Source: CAVQLX01 sp963811605 | Lineage (GTDB): Bacteria; Desulfobacterota; Binatia; DP-6 | Direction: 5' to 3' | Assembly: GCA_963811605.1 (NCBI GenBank) | Contig: CAWESA010000020.1 | Coordinates: 62,001-126,000, forward strand | Length of the DNA stretch: 64,000 bases | Notes under the pieces: model-generated | Told to the model about the DNA's origin: nothing | The model's input: only the letters and a program-made list of their open reading frames with translations | The model's database searches: none | Part shown: positions 1 through 9,311 of the stretch, piece by piece | Layout of the letters: every line of letters begins with the position of its first letter | How positions within the stretch are numbered: the stretch's first letter is position 1 | Position numbers and translations under genes: made by a program

Positions 1-302
1 TGCACGATGGTCGCCCCCAGGCGCCGCGCCAGCTCGTGCACGGTGTCGACGTCGGCGCGCTCGCGCACGCGGAAGCACAGGTGATGCAGACCCACGCGCT
101 GCTGCACGAAGCGCTCGCCGCGATGCTCGGGGGCCGCAGGCGAGATGCCGAGCGCGGTGCGGCCGCCGACGCAGTAGAAGAACTCGTCCGCGTCGAGCAC
201 CGGCCGCAGGCCGAGGACCGGCAGCAGCTCGCCGTAGAAGGCGCGGGCGGCGGCGAAGTCGCTCACCGTGAGGACGACGTGCGCCATGCCATTGATTTCC
301 AT
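1..302 (-). CDS. VOC-family (glyoxalase/bleomycin-resistance fold) protein, C-terminus outside window
   Basis: Only the first 100 codons are present; the gene runs off the left edge. The peptide opens MEINGMAHVVLTVSDFAAA and continues with ARAFYGELLPVLGL, the usual first beta-alpha-beta unit of vicinal-oxygen-chelate domains. The His in MAHVVL and the later HHLCFRV segment sit where this fold places metal ligands. I start it at the ATG at 302; a second in-frame ATG at 287 would remove five residues. It is divergent from the CDF transporter. Substrate cannot be told: the family includes glyoxalases, dioxygenases and resistance proteins. Confidence 0.8.
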   Translation of the reverse strand, partial: MEINGMAHVVLTVSDFAAARAFYGELLPVLGLRPVLDADEFFYCVGGRTALGISPAAPEHRGERFVQQRVGLHHLCFRVRERADVDTVHELARRLGATIV

Positions 303-381
303 CCCGGGCCGCATCGCACGCGCGGCGTGCGCCCGTCAACGCCGCTGGCAGCGCGGGCGGGCCTTTGCTAAGCCGCCCCCC

Positions 382-1446
382 GTGCAGTGGGTGACGACCG
401 CCGCGAGCGGGCCGTCCGACGACCGCGTGCCGCGCCGCGCGGCGATCGTGTCGCTGGTCGCCGCGTCCGTGCTGCTCGCCGTCAAGTACGTCGCCTACGA
501 GATGACCGGGTCGACGGCGATCCTCTCGGACGCGCTGGAATCGATCGCCAACGTCGTCGCGGCCCTCTTCGCCGTCGGCGTGCTGATCTTCGCGGGCCGC
601 CCGGCCGACCGCAACCATCCCTACGGCCACGGCAAGATGGAGTTCTTCAGCGCGGTCTTCGAGGGCGGGCTGATCGCATTCGCCGCCGTCCTCATCGTCT
701 GGAAATCGGTGCAGGACCTCCTCGCCGGCCCCCGGCTGCGCGCGCTCGAGATCGGCATCGCGCTCACCGCGGCCGCCGGCCTGGCGAACGCGGCGCTCGG
801 GTGGTTCCTCCTCCGCACCGGGCGCCGCGTGCACTCGATCACGCTGATCGCCGACGGCAAGCACGTGCTGTCGGACTTCTGGACCACGGTCGGCGTCATC
901 GTCGGCCTCGGCCTCGTGCGGCTGACGGGGTTGCCCTGGCTCGATCCTCTCGCGGCGCTCGTGGTCGCCCTCAACCTCGGGGTGACGGGCGCGCTGCTCG
1001 TCCGGCGAGCCGCCGGCGCGCTGCTCGACGAGGAGGACACCGGACTGCTCACCCAGCTGCTCCAGGCCATCGAGCGCAGCATGCGTCCGGGGATCATCCG
1101 CGTGCACCGGCTGCGGGCGCGCCGCGCGGGCCGCTTCACCCACGTCGACGGGCACCTGATCATGCCGGAGTACTGGACGGTCGAGCAGGCGCACGAGGCG
1201 ACCGACGCCTTCGCCGCGCGCATCATCGACATGCTTCCGATCGACGGCGAGATCATCTTTCACGAGGATCCGTGCCGCCGGGCCCTGTGCTCGATCTGCG
1301 ACGTCGAGGCGTGTCCCGTCCGCGTCGAGCCGTTCGTCACCCGCCCGCCGCTCACGCTCGACGAGGTCCTCTCCGCCGACGAGACGTGGCAGAGCCTGGC
1401 CCCTCACCCGCCGCCCTCCGCGCGGCCCCTGCCGGCCGCATCCTGA
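382..1446 (+). CDS. Cation diffusion facilitator (CDF) family transporter
   Basis: Inner-membrane divalent metal/proton antiporter of the CDF family, 354 residues from a GTG start. ILSDALES (Asp50) carries the helix-2 metal ligand, HPYGHGKME (about 79-87) is the conserved loop after helix 2, and ADGKHVLSDFW gives the HxxxD-type ligands of helix 5. A cytoplasmic C-terminal domain follows. Oddly, the protein ends in a cysteine-rich stretch (CRRALCSICDVEAC, about residues 299-312) that could bind metal. The open frame extends upstream to 268 but the extra residues are Arg/Ala-rich and overlap the VOC gene start region; GTG at 391 is an alternative start. Metal specificity is not predictable here. 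Confidence 0.9.
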   Translation: MQWVTTAASGPSDDRVPRRAAIVSLVAASVLLAVKYVAYEMTGSTAILSDALESIANVVAALFAVGVLIFAGRPADRNHPYGHGKMEFFSAVFEGGLIAFAAVLIVWKSVQDLLAGPRLRALEIGIALTAAAGLANAALGWFLLRTGRRVHSITLIADGKHVLSDFWTTVGVIVGLGLVRLTGLPWLDPLAALVVALNLGVTGALLVRRAAGALLDEEDTGLLTQLLQAIERSMRPGIIRVHRLRARRAGRFTHVDGHLIMPEYWTVEQAHEATDAFAARIIDMLPIDGEIIFHEDPCRRALCSICDVEACPVRVEPFVTRPPLTLDEVLSADETWQSLAPHPPPSARPLPAAS

Positions 1447-1452
1447 TCGCCG

Positions 1453-2127
1453 GTGCGCCGCCCCGAGACCGACGCCCGGACGATGGGCCGCCTGCTGGCG
1501 CGCCTCCGCCGGGCCGCGCCGGCCTGGCACACGACCGCGCTGGCGGCGGTCGCGCAGCAAACCACGCGCGATCCCTTCCGCATCCTGATCTCATGCCTGC
1601 TCTCGCTGCGGACCAAGGACGAGACCACGGGGCCGGCCTCGGCCCGGCTGTTCGCCCTCGCCGACACGCCGGCCGCCATGCTCGACCTCCCGACGCGCGC
1701 CATCGAGCGCGCCATCTTCCCCGTCGGCTTCTACCGCACCAAGGCCCGCGTCCTGCACCGCGTCTGTCGCGACCTGCTCGAGCGCTTCGACGGCCACGTG
1801 CCGTCCGACCTGGACGCCCTTCTCACGCTGCACGGGGTGGGCCGCAAGACCGCGAACCTGGTCGTCACCTTCGCCTTCGGGCTGCCGGGCATCTGCGTGG
1901 ATACGCACGTTCACCGCATCTCGAACCGCCTCGGCTTCGTGCGCACGCGTGCTCCGGACGAGACGGAGCAGGCGTTGCGGCGCCGGCTGCCGCCCCGGCA
2001 CTGGATCGGGCTCAACGACCTGCTGGTATCCTTCGGCCAGAACGTCTGCCGGCCCACGTCGCCGCACTGCTCGCGCTGCCCGATCGGCGCGTCGTGCCCG
2101 CGCATCGGCGTGCGCCGGGCGCGCTAG
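1453..2127 (+). CDS. nth: Endonuclease III (DNA glycosylase/AP lyase)
   Basis: Base-excision repair enzyme that removes oxidised pyrimidines and nicks the abasic site; 224 residues, normal family length. The helix-hairpin-helix LHGVGRKTA (126-134) holds catalytic Lys132, and Asp150 in CVDTHVHR is the second catalytic residue. The [4Fe-4S] ligands follow the canonical C-x6-C-x2-C-x5-C spacing at Cys199, 206, 209 and 215. The GTG at 1453 lies six bases after the CDF stop, so the two genes are probably co-transcribed. ATG at 1483 (MGRLLARL) is an alternative start. Confidence 0.95.
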   Translation: MRRPETDARTMGRLLARLRRAAPAWHTTALAAVAQQTTRDPFRILISCLLSLRTKDETTGPASARLFALADTPAAMLDLPTRAIERAIFPVGFYRTKARVLHRVCRDLLERFDGHVPSDLDALLTLHGVGRKTANLVVTFAFGLPGICVDTHVHRISNRLGFVRTRAPDETEQALRRRLPPRHWIGLNDLLVSFGQNVCRPTSPHCSRCPIGASCPRIGVRRAR

Positions 2128-2273
2128 CCTCCCGGGCCGGCTCCGCATCAGGGCCCTTCTCCCTTGACGCGATTCGCACGGGACGAGGGGACGTTCGTCA
2201 CCGACGTCCCGGGCGTGCTGCCCTTCGGCTGCCTGGGCGGCTCGCCGAGCGGGGCGTTCGTCCAGTAGCGCGA

Positions 2274-2681
2274 CTACGACGCGCGCGGCCCGAGATGCTC
2301 GTGCACCCAGGCGACGATATCCTGGGTGGTCGCACCGGGCGTGAAGACCTCCGCGACGCCGGCGGCCTGCAAGGCCGCCCGGTCGTCGTCGGGGATGATC
2401 CCGCCGCCGAACACCGGGATGTCGCCGCCACCACGTCGCCGCAGCTCGTCGATGACGGCGGGGAACAACGTCAGGTGCGCGCCCGAGAGGATGGAGAGGC
2501 CGATTGCATCGACATCTTCCTGGATCGCGGCCTCGGCGATCATCTCCGGCGTCTGGTGGAGGCCCGTGTAGATGACCTCGAAGCCGGCGTCGCGCAGCGC
2601 CCGCGCGATGATCTTGACGCCGCGGTCGTGCCCGTCGAGGCCGGGCTTGGCCACCAGGATGCGCAGCGGACGCACCGACAT
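2274..2681 (-). CDS. B12-binding small subunit of acyl-CoA mutase (IcmB-like)
   Basis: 135-residue cobalamin-binding domain with the base-off/His-on signature DGHDRG near the N-terminus (GLDGHDRGVK), then the conserved GLSILSGAH and GGGIIPDDD segments of the Rossmann-like B12 fold. It supplies adenosylcobalamin to the separately encoded catalytic subunit. The ATG lies two bases after that subunit's stop codon, so the two are translationally coupled. A stand-alone B12 subunit of this size is typical of isobutyryl-CoA mutase and of archaeal or split methylmalonyl-CoA mutases. The residues that decide between them are in the large subunit. Confidence 0.9.
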   Translation of the reverse strand: MSVRPLRILVAKPGLDGHDRGVKIIARALRDAGFEVIYTGLHQTPEMIAEAAIQEDVDAIGLSILSGAHLTLFPAVIDELRRRGGGDIPVFGGGIIPDDDRAALQAAGVAEVFTPGATTQDIVAWVHEHLGPRAS

Positions 2682-2683
2682 GG

Positions 2684-4315
<1,632 letters not shown>

Positions 4316-4319
4316 CGTC

Positions 4320-5108
4320 CTAGCGTCCCTTCCAGCGCGGCGGTCGCTTCTCGAGGAAGGCCCGCAGCCCCTCGACGCGATCGTCGCTGGCGAAGGTCGC
4401 CGCGAACGCCTCGATCTCGAGTCGCAGGCCCGCCTCGAGGGTGGTCTCCATCGCCCCTCGCGTGGCGCGCTTGGCTTGCCGCAGCGCGAGCGGCGCACGA
4501 CTCGCGAGCTCGCGCGCGAGACCGGCGGCCTCGTCGGCGAGGCGCTCCGCCGGGACCACGCGGTCCACCATCCCGAGGGCACGCGCGTCGGCGGCGCCAA
4601 CCATGGTGCCCAGGTATATCAGCTCGCGCGCGCGTGCCAGGCCGATGCGTCGCACGAGCCGCTGGGTCCCGCCGAAGCCCGGGATGATGCCGAGGGTGAT
4701 CTCCGGCAGCCCGACCCGGGCCCGCTCGGAGGCCACCACCAGGTCGCAGGCCAGTGCGAGCTCGCAGCCGCCGCCCAGTGCGACCCCGTTGAGCGCCGCC
4801 ACGACGGGCACGCGACAATCGTCGACCCGCGCCAGCACCTCGTGACCGAGCCGCGCGTAGGCGTGGCCATCGGTCGGCGCCATCGCCGCCATGGCCGCGA
4901 TATCCGCGCCGGCCGAGAACGCCTTCTCGCCCGCGCCGGTGATGACAACCGCATGCACCCCGTCGTCGGCCTCGATCGCGTCCATCGCGGCGCGCATCGC
5001 CCGCAACGTGTCGGGATCGAGCGCATTCAAGGCCCGCGGACGGTTCAGCCGCAGCGTCGCGACGGTGTCGCTGCGCTCGATCACGACGAGGTCGGTGGCG
5101 GTCTCCAT
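4320..5108 (-). CDS. Enoyl-CoA hydratase/isomerase family protein
   Basis: Crotonase-fold enzyme, 262 residues, probably adding water to a 2-enoyl-CoA. The first oxyanion-hole segment is KAFSAGADIAAM, the second is NGVALGGGCELALACD, whose Glu matches one catalytic glutamate; PEITLGIIPGFGGTQRL supplies the other. Both glutamates are retained, consistent with true hydratase activity rather than an isomerase variant. It is the first gene of a three-gene leftward operon with the B12 mutase (four-base gap), which suggests a role in branched or short-chain acyl-CoA breakdown. The exact substrate is inference. Confidence 0.92.
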   Translation of the reverse strand: METATDLVVIERSDTVATLRLNRPRALNALDPDTLRAMRAAMDAIEADDGVHAVVITGAGEKAFSAGADIAAMAAMAPTDGHAYARLGHEVLARVDDCRVPVVAALNGVALGGGCELALACDLVVASERARVGLPEITLGIIPGFGGTQRLVRRIGLARARELIYLGTMVGAADARALGMVDRVVPAERLADEAAGLARELASRAPLALRQAKRATRGAMETTLEAGLRLEIEAFAATFASDDRVEGLRAFLEKRPPRWKGR

Positions 5109-5258
5109 GACGACCGCGGCTCATAACGCGTCCGGCTGCGCGGTGCCACCCGGCAGGCGGCGCGAGGCGCCGCATCGCGCGTCGCGTCATCGGTTTGTCT
5201 CGACCGCCGGCGGCAGGTCTGGTATCGGCCGTCGAGCGGTCCACCGGACCGGCACCGC

Positions 5259-6059
5259 ATGCGGATGCCTCGCCTGCACACCTGGCCGACGGCCGCCTCC
5301 GTGGCGGTCGTGCTGCTCGCCGTCGCCGGCGCCGCCTTGGCCGCGAAGCGCAGGCCGCCGCCCCCCGTCCCCCCGCCGGTGCTCCGCTTCCCGGATGCGC
5401 CGTCCGACACGCTGATCGGGGAGCTCACGCAGGCGGGCCGCGTCACCGCGGCGTTGCCCCCCACGCCCGCGGAGTGGAAGCGCTGGGGTCGAGCCGTCCC
5501 GGAGGATCAGGACCTGGCGGTGCGCGCGATCGCCGATGCGCTCGCGAAGGCGCATCTCCCCATCGACCTGAGTGCGATGATCCTGGCCATCGCGCGCGTC
5601 GAATCGGGCTTCAATCCGTTCTCCGAGCACCCGGTGTCGACCGCCTGCGGTCTGTTTCAGTTCGTCGAGGCAACGTGGGAGGCCTACCAGCCGACCCGCG
5701 ACACGTGCTTCGATCCCTACGTCAACGCCTGGGCGGGTGTGAAACATCTGGCCATGCTCGACCGCGGGCGGCTCGGCGACGCACGCAAGCTCCTGCAGGG
5801 CGTGCCCGACGAGGTGCAGCGCACCGAGTACCTCTACCGCCTCCTGTACGCCTATCACTTTCACGGCTCGCGCTCGCTCTACGCTGCGCTCGGCGGCTCG
5901 ATGACGGCGCAGCAGGCCGCGGACAGCGGCGTTCCCTACTTGAAGCGCTACTACTCGATCCTGAAGAAGGCGACCTACGTGCCCCCGCCGCCGCCCGCCC
6001 GCAAGCCGGTGGTCCACAAGGCGCGCGGCGGCGCGACCCGTCACCGGCGCCGGCGATAG
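5259..6059 (+). CDS. Exported lytic transglycosylase-like protein (SLT domain)
   Basis: 266 residues with a Sec signal peptide (hydrophobic about 12-27, cleavage after AALAA) and a proline-rich linker. The goose-lysozyme-like SLT core runs from about residue 95 to 215: ARVESGFNPF carries the presumptive catalytic Glu115, followed by GLFQFVEATWEAY (131-143). Such enzymes cut peptidoglycan in the periplasm, releasing anhydromuropeptides. The C-terminus is proline- and arginine-rich and may be disordered. It starts ATGCGGATG, so codon 3 is an alternative start. It is divergent from the mutase operon and lies upstream of the ilv leader. Confidence 0.85.
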   Translation: MRMPRLHTWPTAASVAVVLLAVAGAALAAKRRPPPPVPPPVLRFPDAPSDTLIGELTQAGRVTAALPPTPAEWKRWGRAVPEDQDLAVRAIADALAKAHLPIDLSAMILAIARVESGFNPFSEHPVSTACGLFQFVEATWEAYQPTRDTCFDPYVNAWAGVKHLAMLDRGRLGDARKLLQGVPDEVQRTEYLYRLLYAYHFHGSRSLYAALGGSMTAQQAADSGVPYLKRYYSILKKATYVPPPPPARKPVVHKARGGATRHRRRR

Positions 6060-6075
6060 GCCCTCGGCGATGCGC

Positions 6076-6105
6076 TTGCGCGACGGCCGCGCCGTGCGCT
6101 ACAAG
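6076..6105 (+). promoter_or_regulatory. Candidate sigma-70-type promoter of the ilv leader
   Basis: TTGCGC (6076-6081) and TACAAG (6100-6105) are separated by 18 bases, a fair match to -35/-10 elements just upstream of the ilv leader peptide. Transcription would begin about 6111-6113, only a few bases before the leader ATG at 6115, which would make the leader message nearly leaderless. Based on motif matching only. Confidence 0.4.
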
Positions 6106-6114
6106 ACACGCCAC

Positions 6115-6195
6115 ATGATCCCCGCCGGTCACCGCTCGCCGCTCGACACCGTCGTCGTAGTGGTCGTACGCGTAGCCGGGGCCATCGCGCCGTAG
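6115..6195 (+). CDS. ivbL: ilvBN leader peptide, valine-rich (attenuator sensor)
   Basis: A 26-codon frame running MIPAGHRSPL and then TVVVVVVRVAGAIAP before a TAG stop. Seven of eight consecutive codons are valine, three of them GTA, a codon that is rare in the surrounding GC-rich genes. The frame ends 24 bases before a strong terminator hairpin and 115 bases before ilvB. This is the architecture of the enterobacterial ilvB leader, in which stalling on Val codons when charged tRNA-Val is scarce lets transcription continue into ilvBN. No good ribosome-binding site is visible, so initiation may be leaderless. Too short for standard gene callers, but composition and position make it convincing. 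Confidence 0.82.
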   Translation: MIPAGHRSPLDTVVVVVVRVAGAIAP

Positions 6196-6234
6196 CGGGG
6201 ACGATCACAGACACGATCCAGAACCCCCGTCGGC
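6189..6234 (+). promoter_or_regulatory. Candidate antiterminator fold of the ilv attenuator
   Basis: GCCG at 6189-6192 can pair with CGGC at 6231-6234, and GGGG at 6197-6200 with CCCC at 6225-6228. The 5' half overlaps the leader peptide stop codon, and the 3' half uses the left arm of the terminator. The two folds are therefore mutually exclusive, as attenuation requires. Pairing was worked out by eye; no folding energies were computed. Confidence 0.5.
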
Positions 6235-6261
6235 GTGAGGCCGGCGGGGGTTCTGTCTTTT
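6219..6261 (+). terminator. Intrinsic terminator of the ilvBN attenuator
   Basis: Bases 6219-6234 pair with 6240-6255 in a 16-bp, almost perfect GC-rich stem (one G-T pair) around a five-base GTGAG loop, followed directly by TCTTTT. It lies between the valine leader peptide and ilvB, so it serves as a conditional terminator rather than the end of the upstream gene. Confidence 0.88.
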
Positions 6262-6309
6262 CCGGGACCTCCGCCCCTCCGCCCGCGGGCATGACAGCAG
6301 GAGGATGCG

Positions 6310-7986
6310 ATGAAGGTCACCGGTGCACGGCTGCTCATGCGGCTGCTCGAACGTCAGGGGATCACGACGATCGCCGGGATTCCCGGCGGCGCCAGCCTTC
6401 CGCTCTACGACGCGCTGCGCGAGAGCTCGATTCGACACGTGCTGGCGCGTCACGAGCAAGGCGCCGCGTTCATCGCGCAGGGCATGGCGCGGGCGACCGG
6501 GCAGCCTGCCGTGTGCTTCGGCACCTCGGGCCCCGGTGCGACGAATCTCCTCACCGGGATCGCCGACGCCAAGCTCGACTCGATCCCGATCGTGGCGGTC
6601 ACGGGCCAGGTGCCGCGCGCCATGATCGGAACCGACGCCTTCCAGGAGATCGACACCTACGGGCTGACCGTCCCCATCACCAAGCACAACTACCTGGTGC
6701 GGACCGCCGCCGAGCTGCTCGAGGTGATCCCGGACGCGTTCCGCGTCGCCGCGTCCGGCCGCCCCGGCCCCGTCGTCGTCGACGTGCCGAAGGACGTGCA
6801 GCTGGAGGGGCTGGAGATCGATGCGCTCCCGGCTCCCGGCCGCCCCGACCCGTCCCCGTCGCCCGACCGCGACGCGCTGGCCCGCGCCGCGGCGCTGCTG
6901 AACGCCGCCGAGCGACCGGTGTTCCTGATCGGCGCGGGCGTCATCGCCGCGGGCGCGAGCGCGGTCCTGCGCCGTATCGCCGAGCGGGCATCGGCCCCGG
7001 TGGCGGCGACACTGCTCGGCCTGGGTGCGATGCCGCACGATCACCCGCTCTTCCTCGGCATGGTCGGCATGCACGCCGCCCGCGCCACCAACCTGGTGCT
7101 GGAGGACTGCGACCTGCTGGTCGGCCTCGGCATCCGGTTCGACGACCGGGCCACCGGCAAGGTGTCCGAGTTCTGCCCTCGCGCCCGTGTCGTGCACATC
7201 GACATCGACCCGAGCGAGCTCGGAAAGATCAGACGGCCGACGGTCGGCCTCGTCGCCGACGTCGGCGCCGCGCTGGAGGCCCTGGAGCCGCTGGTGGCGC
7301 CGGCGCCGCGACCCGCCTGGCGGTCGCGCGCGCAGGCGCTGCGCGCCGCGCATCCGCTCGTCATGGCGGGCGCCGACGATCCGTGCTCGCCGTACGGCAT
7401 CGTTCGTCACGCGGCCGCCCTGATGGGACCCGAGGCGATCGTCACCAGCGACGTCGGCCAGCACCAGATGTGGGCGGCCCAGGCGTACCCGTTCACGAGG
7501 CCCCGGCAGTGGCTCACCTCCGGTGGCCTCGGCACCATGGGCTTCGGGCTGCCCGCGGCGATCGGCGCCGCGCTCGCGCAGCCGGGGCGCCCGGTTGCAT
7601 GCTTCACCGGCGATGGGAGCCTGCTGATGAACATCCAGGAGCTCGCCACCCTCGCCGAGGAGCAGGTGGCGGTGAAGATCATCCTGCTCGACAACGGGCA
7701 CCTCGGGCTGGTGCGCCAGCAGCAGGAGCTGTTCTACGGCGGCCGCTACCACGCGTCGCGCTTCCACGCCGAGCCCGATTTCGCCGCGATCGCACGCGGC
7801 TTCGGCATCGCCGCCCACGATCTGGGCGACACGCGGGAGCCGCTGGCCACCCTCGCCCGTGCACTCGGCACGCCCGGCCCCGGTCTCGTCCGCGTGCCGA
7901 TCGAGCGCGCGGCCAACGTCTATCCGATGGTGCCGCCAGGCGCCGCCAACCGAGACATGATCGAGGAGACTCCCCATGCCAGCTGA
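6310..7986 (+). CDS. ilvB: Acetolactate (acetohydroxyacid) synthase large subunit
   Basis: ThDP- and FAD-dependent first step of valine/leucine biosynthesis, also making acetohydroxybutyrate for isoleucine; 558 residues, normal length. The catalytic Glu49 lies in RHEQGAAF. The central FAD domain and the ThDP motif (FTGDGSLLMN to the LLDNGH region) are complete. The C-terminal region (LVRQQQELFY, VYPMVPPGAANRDM) resembles the enterobacterial AHAS I large subunit more than IlvI or IlvG. A clear AGGAGG (6299-6304) precedes the ATG by five bases. Transcription is likely controlled by the valine leader and attenuator just upstream. Confidence 0.96.
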   Translation: MKVTGARLLMRLLERQGITTIAGIPGGASLPLYDALRESSIRHVLARHEQGAAFIAQGMARATGQPAVCFGTSGPGATNLLTGIADAKLDSIPIVAVTGQVPRAMIGTDAFQEIDTYGLTVPITKHNYLVRTAAELLEVIPDAFRVAASGRPGPVVVDVPKDVQLEGLEIDALPAPGRPDPSPSPDRDALARAAALLNAAERPVFLIGAGVIAAGASAVLRRIAERASAPVAATLLGLGAMPHDHPLFLGMVGMHAARATNLVLEDCDLLVGLGIRFDDRATGKVSEFCPRARVVHIDIDPSELGKIRRPTVGLVADVGAALEALEPLVAPAPRPAWRSRAQALRAAHPLVMAGADDPCSPYGIVRHAAALMGPEAIVTSDVGQHQMWAAQAYPFTRPRQWLTSGGLGTMGFGLPAAIGAALAQPGRPVACFTGDGSLLMNIQELATLAEEQVAVKIILLDNGHLGLVRQQQELFYGGRYHASRFHAEPDFAAIARGFGIAAHDLGDTREPLATLARALGTPGPGLVRVPIERAANVYPMVPPGAANRDMIEETPHAS

Positions 7987-8263
7987 GACCTCCCCGGCCG
8001 TCCTGCGGCTCACCGTCCGCAACCATCCCGGCGTCATGTCGCACGTCAGCGGGCTGTTCGCCCGCCGCGCCTTCAACGTCGAGGGCATCCTGTGCGTCCC
8101 GCTCGGCGACGGCACCCAGAGCGTCGTGTTGCTCGAGGTCGCCGACGACGCACGGCTCGAGCAGGTGATCGCCCAGCTGCGCAAGCTCGAGGACGTGCGC
8201 GAGGTGCGCCTCGACCCCGCGGCGCGAGCAGCGTTCGACGCCGTCGCTCGCTGGGTCGCCTGA
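7976..8263 (+). CDS. ilvN: Acetolactate synthase small (regulatory) subunit, short ACT-domain type
   Basis: 95-residue single ACT domain (LRLTVRNHPGVMSHVSGLFA, FNVEGILCVPL), about the length of E. coli IlvN and much shorter than the roughly 160-residue IlvH type. It binds the catalytic subunit and normally confers valine feedback inhibition. It overlaps the 3' end of ilvB by 11 bases, so translation is coupled. Together with the AHAS I-like large subunit and the Val leader, the whole locus follows the ilvBN plan. Confidence 0.93.
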   Translation: MPAETSPAVLRLTVRNHPGVMSHVSGLFARRAFNVEGILCVPLGDGTQSVVLLEVADDARLEQVIAQLRKLEDVREVRLDPAARAAFDAVARWVA

Positions 8264-8309
8264 TGCCGGCGGCACGTGCCACCGGGCGCGCGATGCGCTA
8301 CACGGTCAC

Positions 8310-8565
8310 ATGACGCAATTCCGGACGACCGTCGTCTCGTTCGCCGCGAGCGTGCTCATCCTGGGCGGCCCTTCGGCCGGGCGGGCCGCCGACGTCTCGA
8401 TCAACGGCGCCATCATCTCCAGGGCGACGTCCACCATGGAAGGCTACGCAGGACATCACGGAGTTGTTCAGTCGCTGTCTCCTTGCCAGCCTCAAGACCG
8501 ACGGCAGTGGCAACAAGCGGCGGCTGACCTACTGCCTGCGGTGTGAGAACGTGACCGCCCCCTGA
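8310..8565 (+). pseudogene. Small exported protein interrupted by a one-base frame break
   Basis: The 5' frame starts MTQFRTTVVSFAASVLILGG, a Sec signal peptide ending GRAADVS, and continues to STMEGYA. Right after this (about 8450-8452) the coding signal moves to the +1 frame: DITELFSRCLLASLKTDG, then NKRRLTYCLRCENVTAP and a TGA at 8563. Removing one G restores a single product of about 84 residues with a CxxC near its end. The original frame instead drifts into unlikely sequence. It is either a recent pseudogene or a sequencing error. I do not recognise the family. It lies between ilvN and the nuclease gene in the same direction. Confidence 0.6.
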
Positions 8566-8567
8566 CG

Positions 8568-9293
8568 GTGACGCCCCACACGCGCCCGCTTCGCCCGCCA
8601 CGCCTGCCGGCACGTCGGTCCCGGCTGACCACGGGCGCGTGTGGCGTGGCGCTCCTCCTGTCGCTGGCGCCGGCCGCCGCGCGCGATGCGATCACCGGCC
8701 TCGCCAGCGTGCGCGACGGCGACACCGTCGAGATTCACGGCCGGGCCATCCGGCTCTTCGGCATCGATGCGCCGGAAGGCCGTCAGGTCTGCCGGCGCGG
8801 CGATCGCGACTGGCGATGCGGACAGGCTGCGGCGCAGGCGCTGGCCGATCACCTCGCGCGGCGTCCGCTCACCTGCCAGCCGCGGGACACGGATCGGTAC
8901 GACCGCCCGGTCGCGGTGTGCCGCGTCGCCGGAGAGGACATCGGCGCGTGGCTGGTGCGCGAGGGCTGGGCGCTGGCCTATCGTCGCTACAGCACGGACT
9001 ACGTCGCCGACGAGCGTGCCGCCAAAGCCGCCGGACGCGGCGTGTGGAGCACCACCTTCACGCCGCCCTGGGACTGGCGTGCGGAGCACCGGCGGGAGTC
9101 CGAGGCGGCGAAGGCGAATCCGGCTCCGGGCGCGTGCAGCATCAAGGGGAACATCACCCGGAAGGGAGCGCGCCTCTACCACCTTCCGGGCGATCGCGGC
9201 TACGCCGAGACACGCATCGATCCGGCGCGCGGCGAGCGCTGGTTCTGCTCCGAGGCGGCCGCGCGCGCCGCCGGGTGGCGACGCACGCCGTAG
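8568..9293 (+). CDS. Exported thermonuclease-like protein (staphylococcal nuclease fold)
   Basis: 241 residues from a GTG start. An N-terminal export signal (GACGVALLLSLAPAAARDAI) is followed by an SNase domain: VRDGDTVEI, IRLFGIDAPEGRQVC and LVREGWALAYRRY carry the metal-binding Asp and catalytic Arg/Glu positions of the fold. A C-terminal extension (about residues 190-240: CSIKGNI, ARLYHLPGDRGY, ERWFCSEAAARAAGWRR) is a small cysteine-containing module often attached to such nucleases in Gram-negatives. It likely degrades DNA or RNA in the periplasm or outside. The start is three bases after the frameshifted small gene. Confidence 0.85.
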   Translation: MTPHTRPLRPPRLPARRSRLTTGACGVALLLSLAPAAARDAITGLASVRDGDTVEIHGRAIRLFGIDAPEGRQVCRRGDRDWRCGQAAAQALADHLARRPLTCQPRDTDRYDRPVAVCRVAGEDIGAWLVREGWALAYRRYSTDYVADERAAKAAGRGVWSTTFTPPWDWRAEHRRESEAAKANPAPGACSIKGNITRKGARLYHLPGDRGYAETRIDPARGERWFCSEAAARAAGWRRTP

Positions 9294-9311
9294 GGGGGAG
9301 CAGCCGCTTGC

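Noticed and set aside
2164..2268. Short TTG-initiated frame (about 34 codons) between nth and the mutase operon, ending TFVTDVPG...GAFVQ
   Set aside because: Plausible composition but no ribosome-binding site, homologue memory or partner; left unannotated.
5109..5258. Region upstream of the mutase operon as a possible cobalamin riboswitch
   Set aside because: Only about 150 bases and no recognisable B12-box-like segment on the minus strand.
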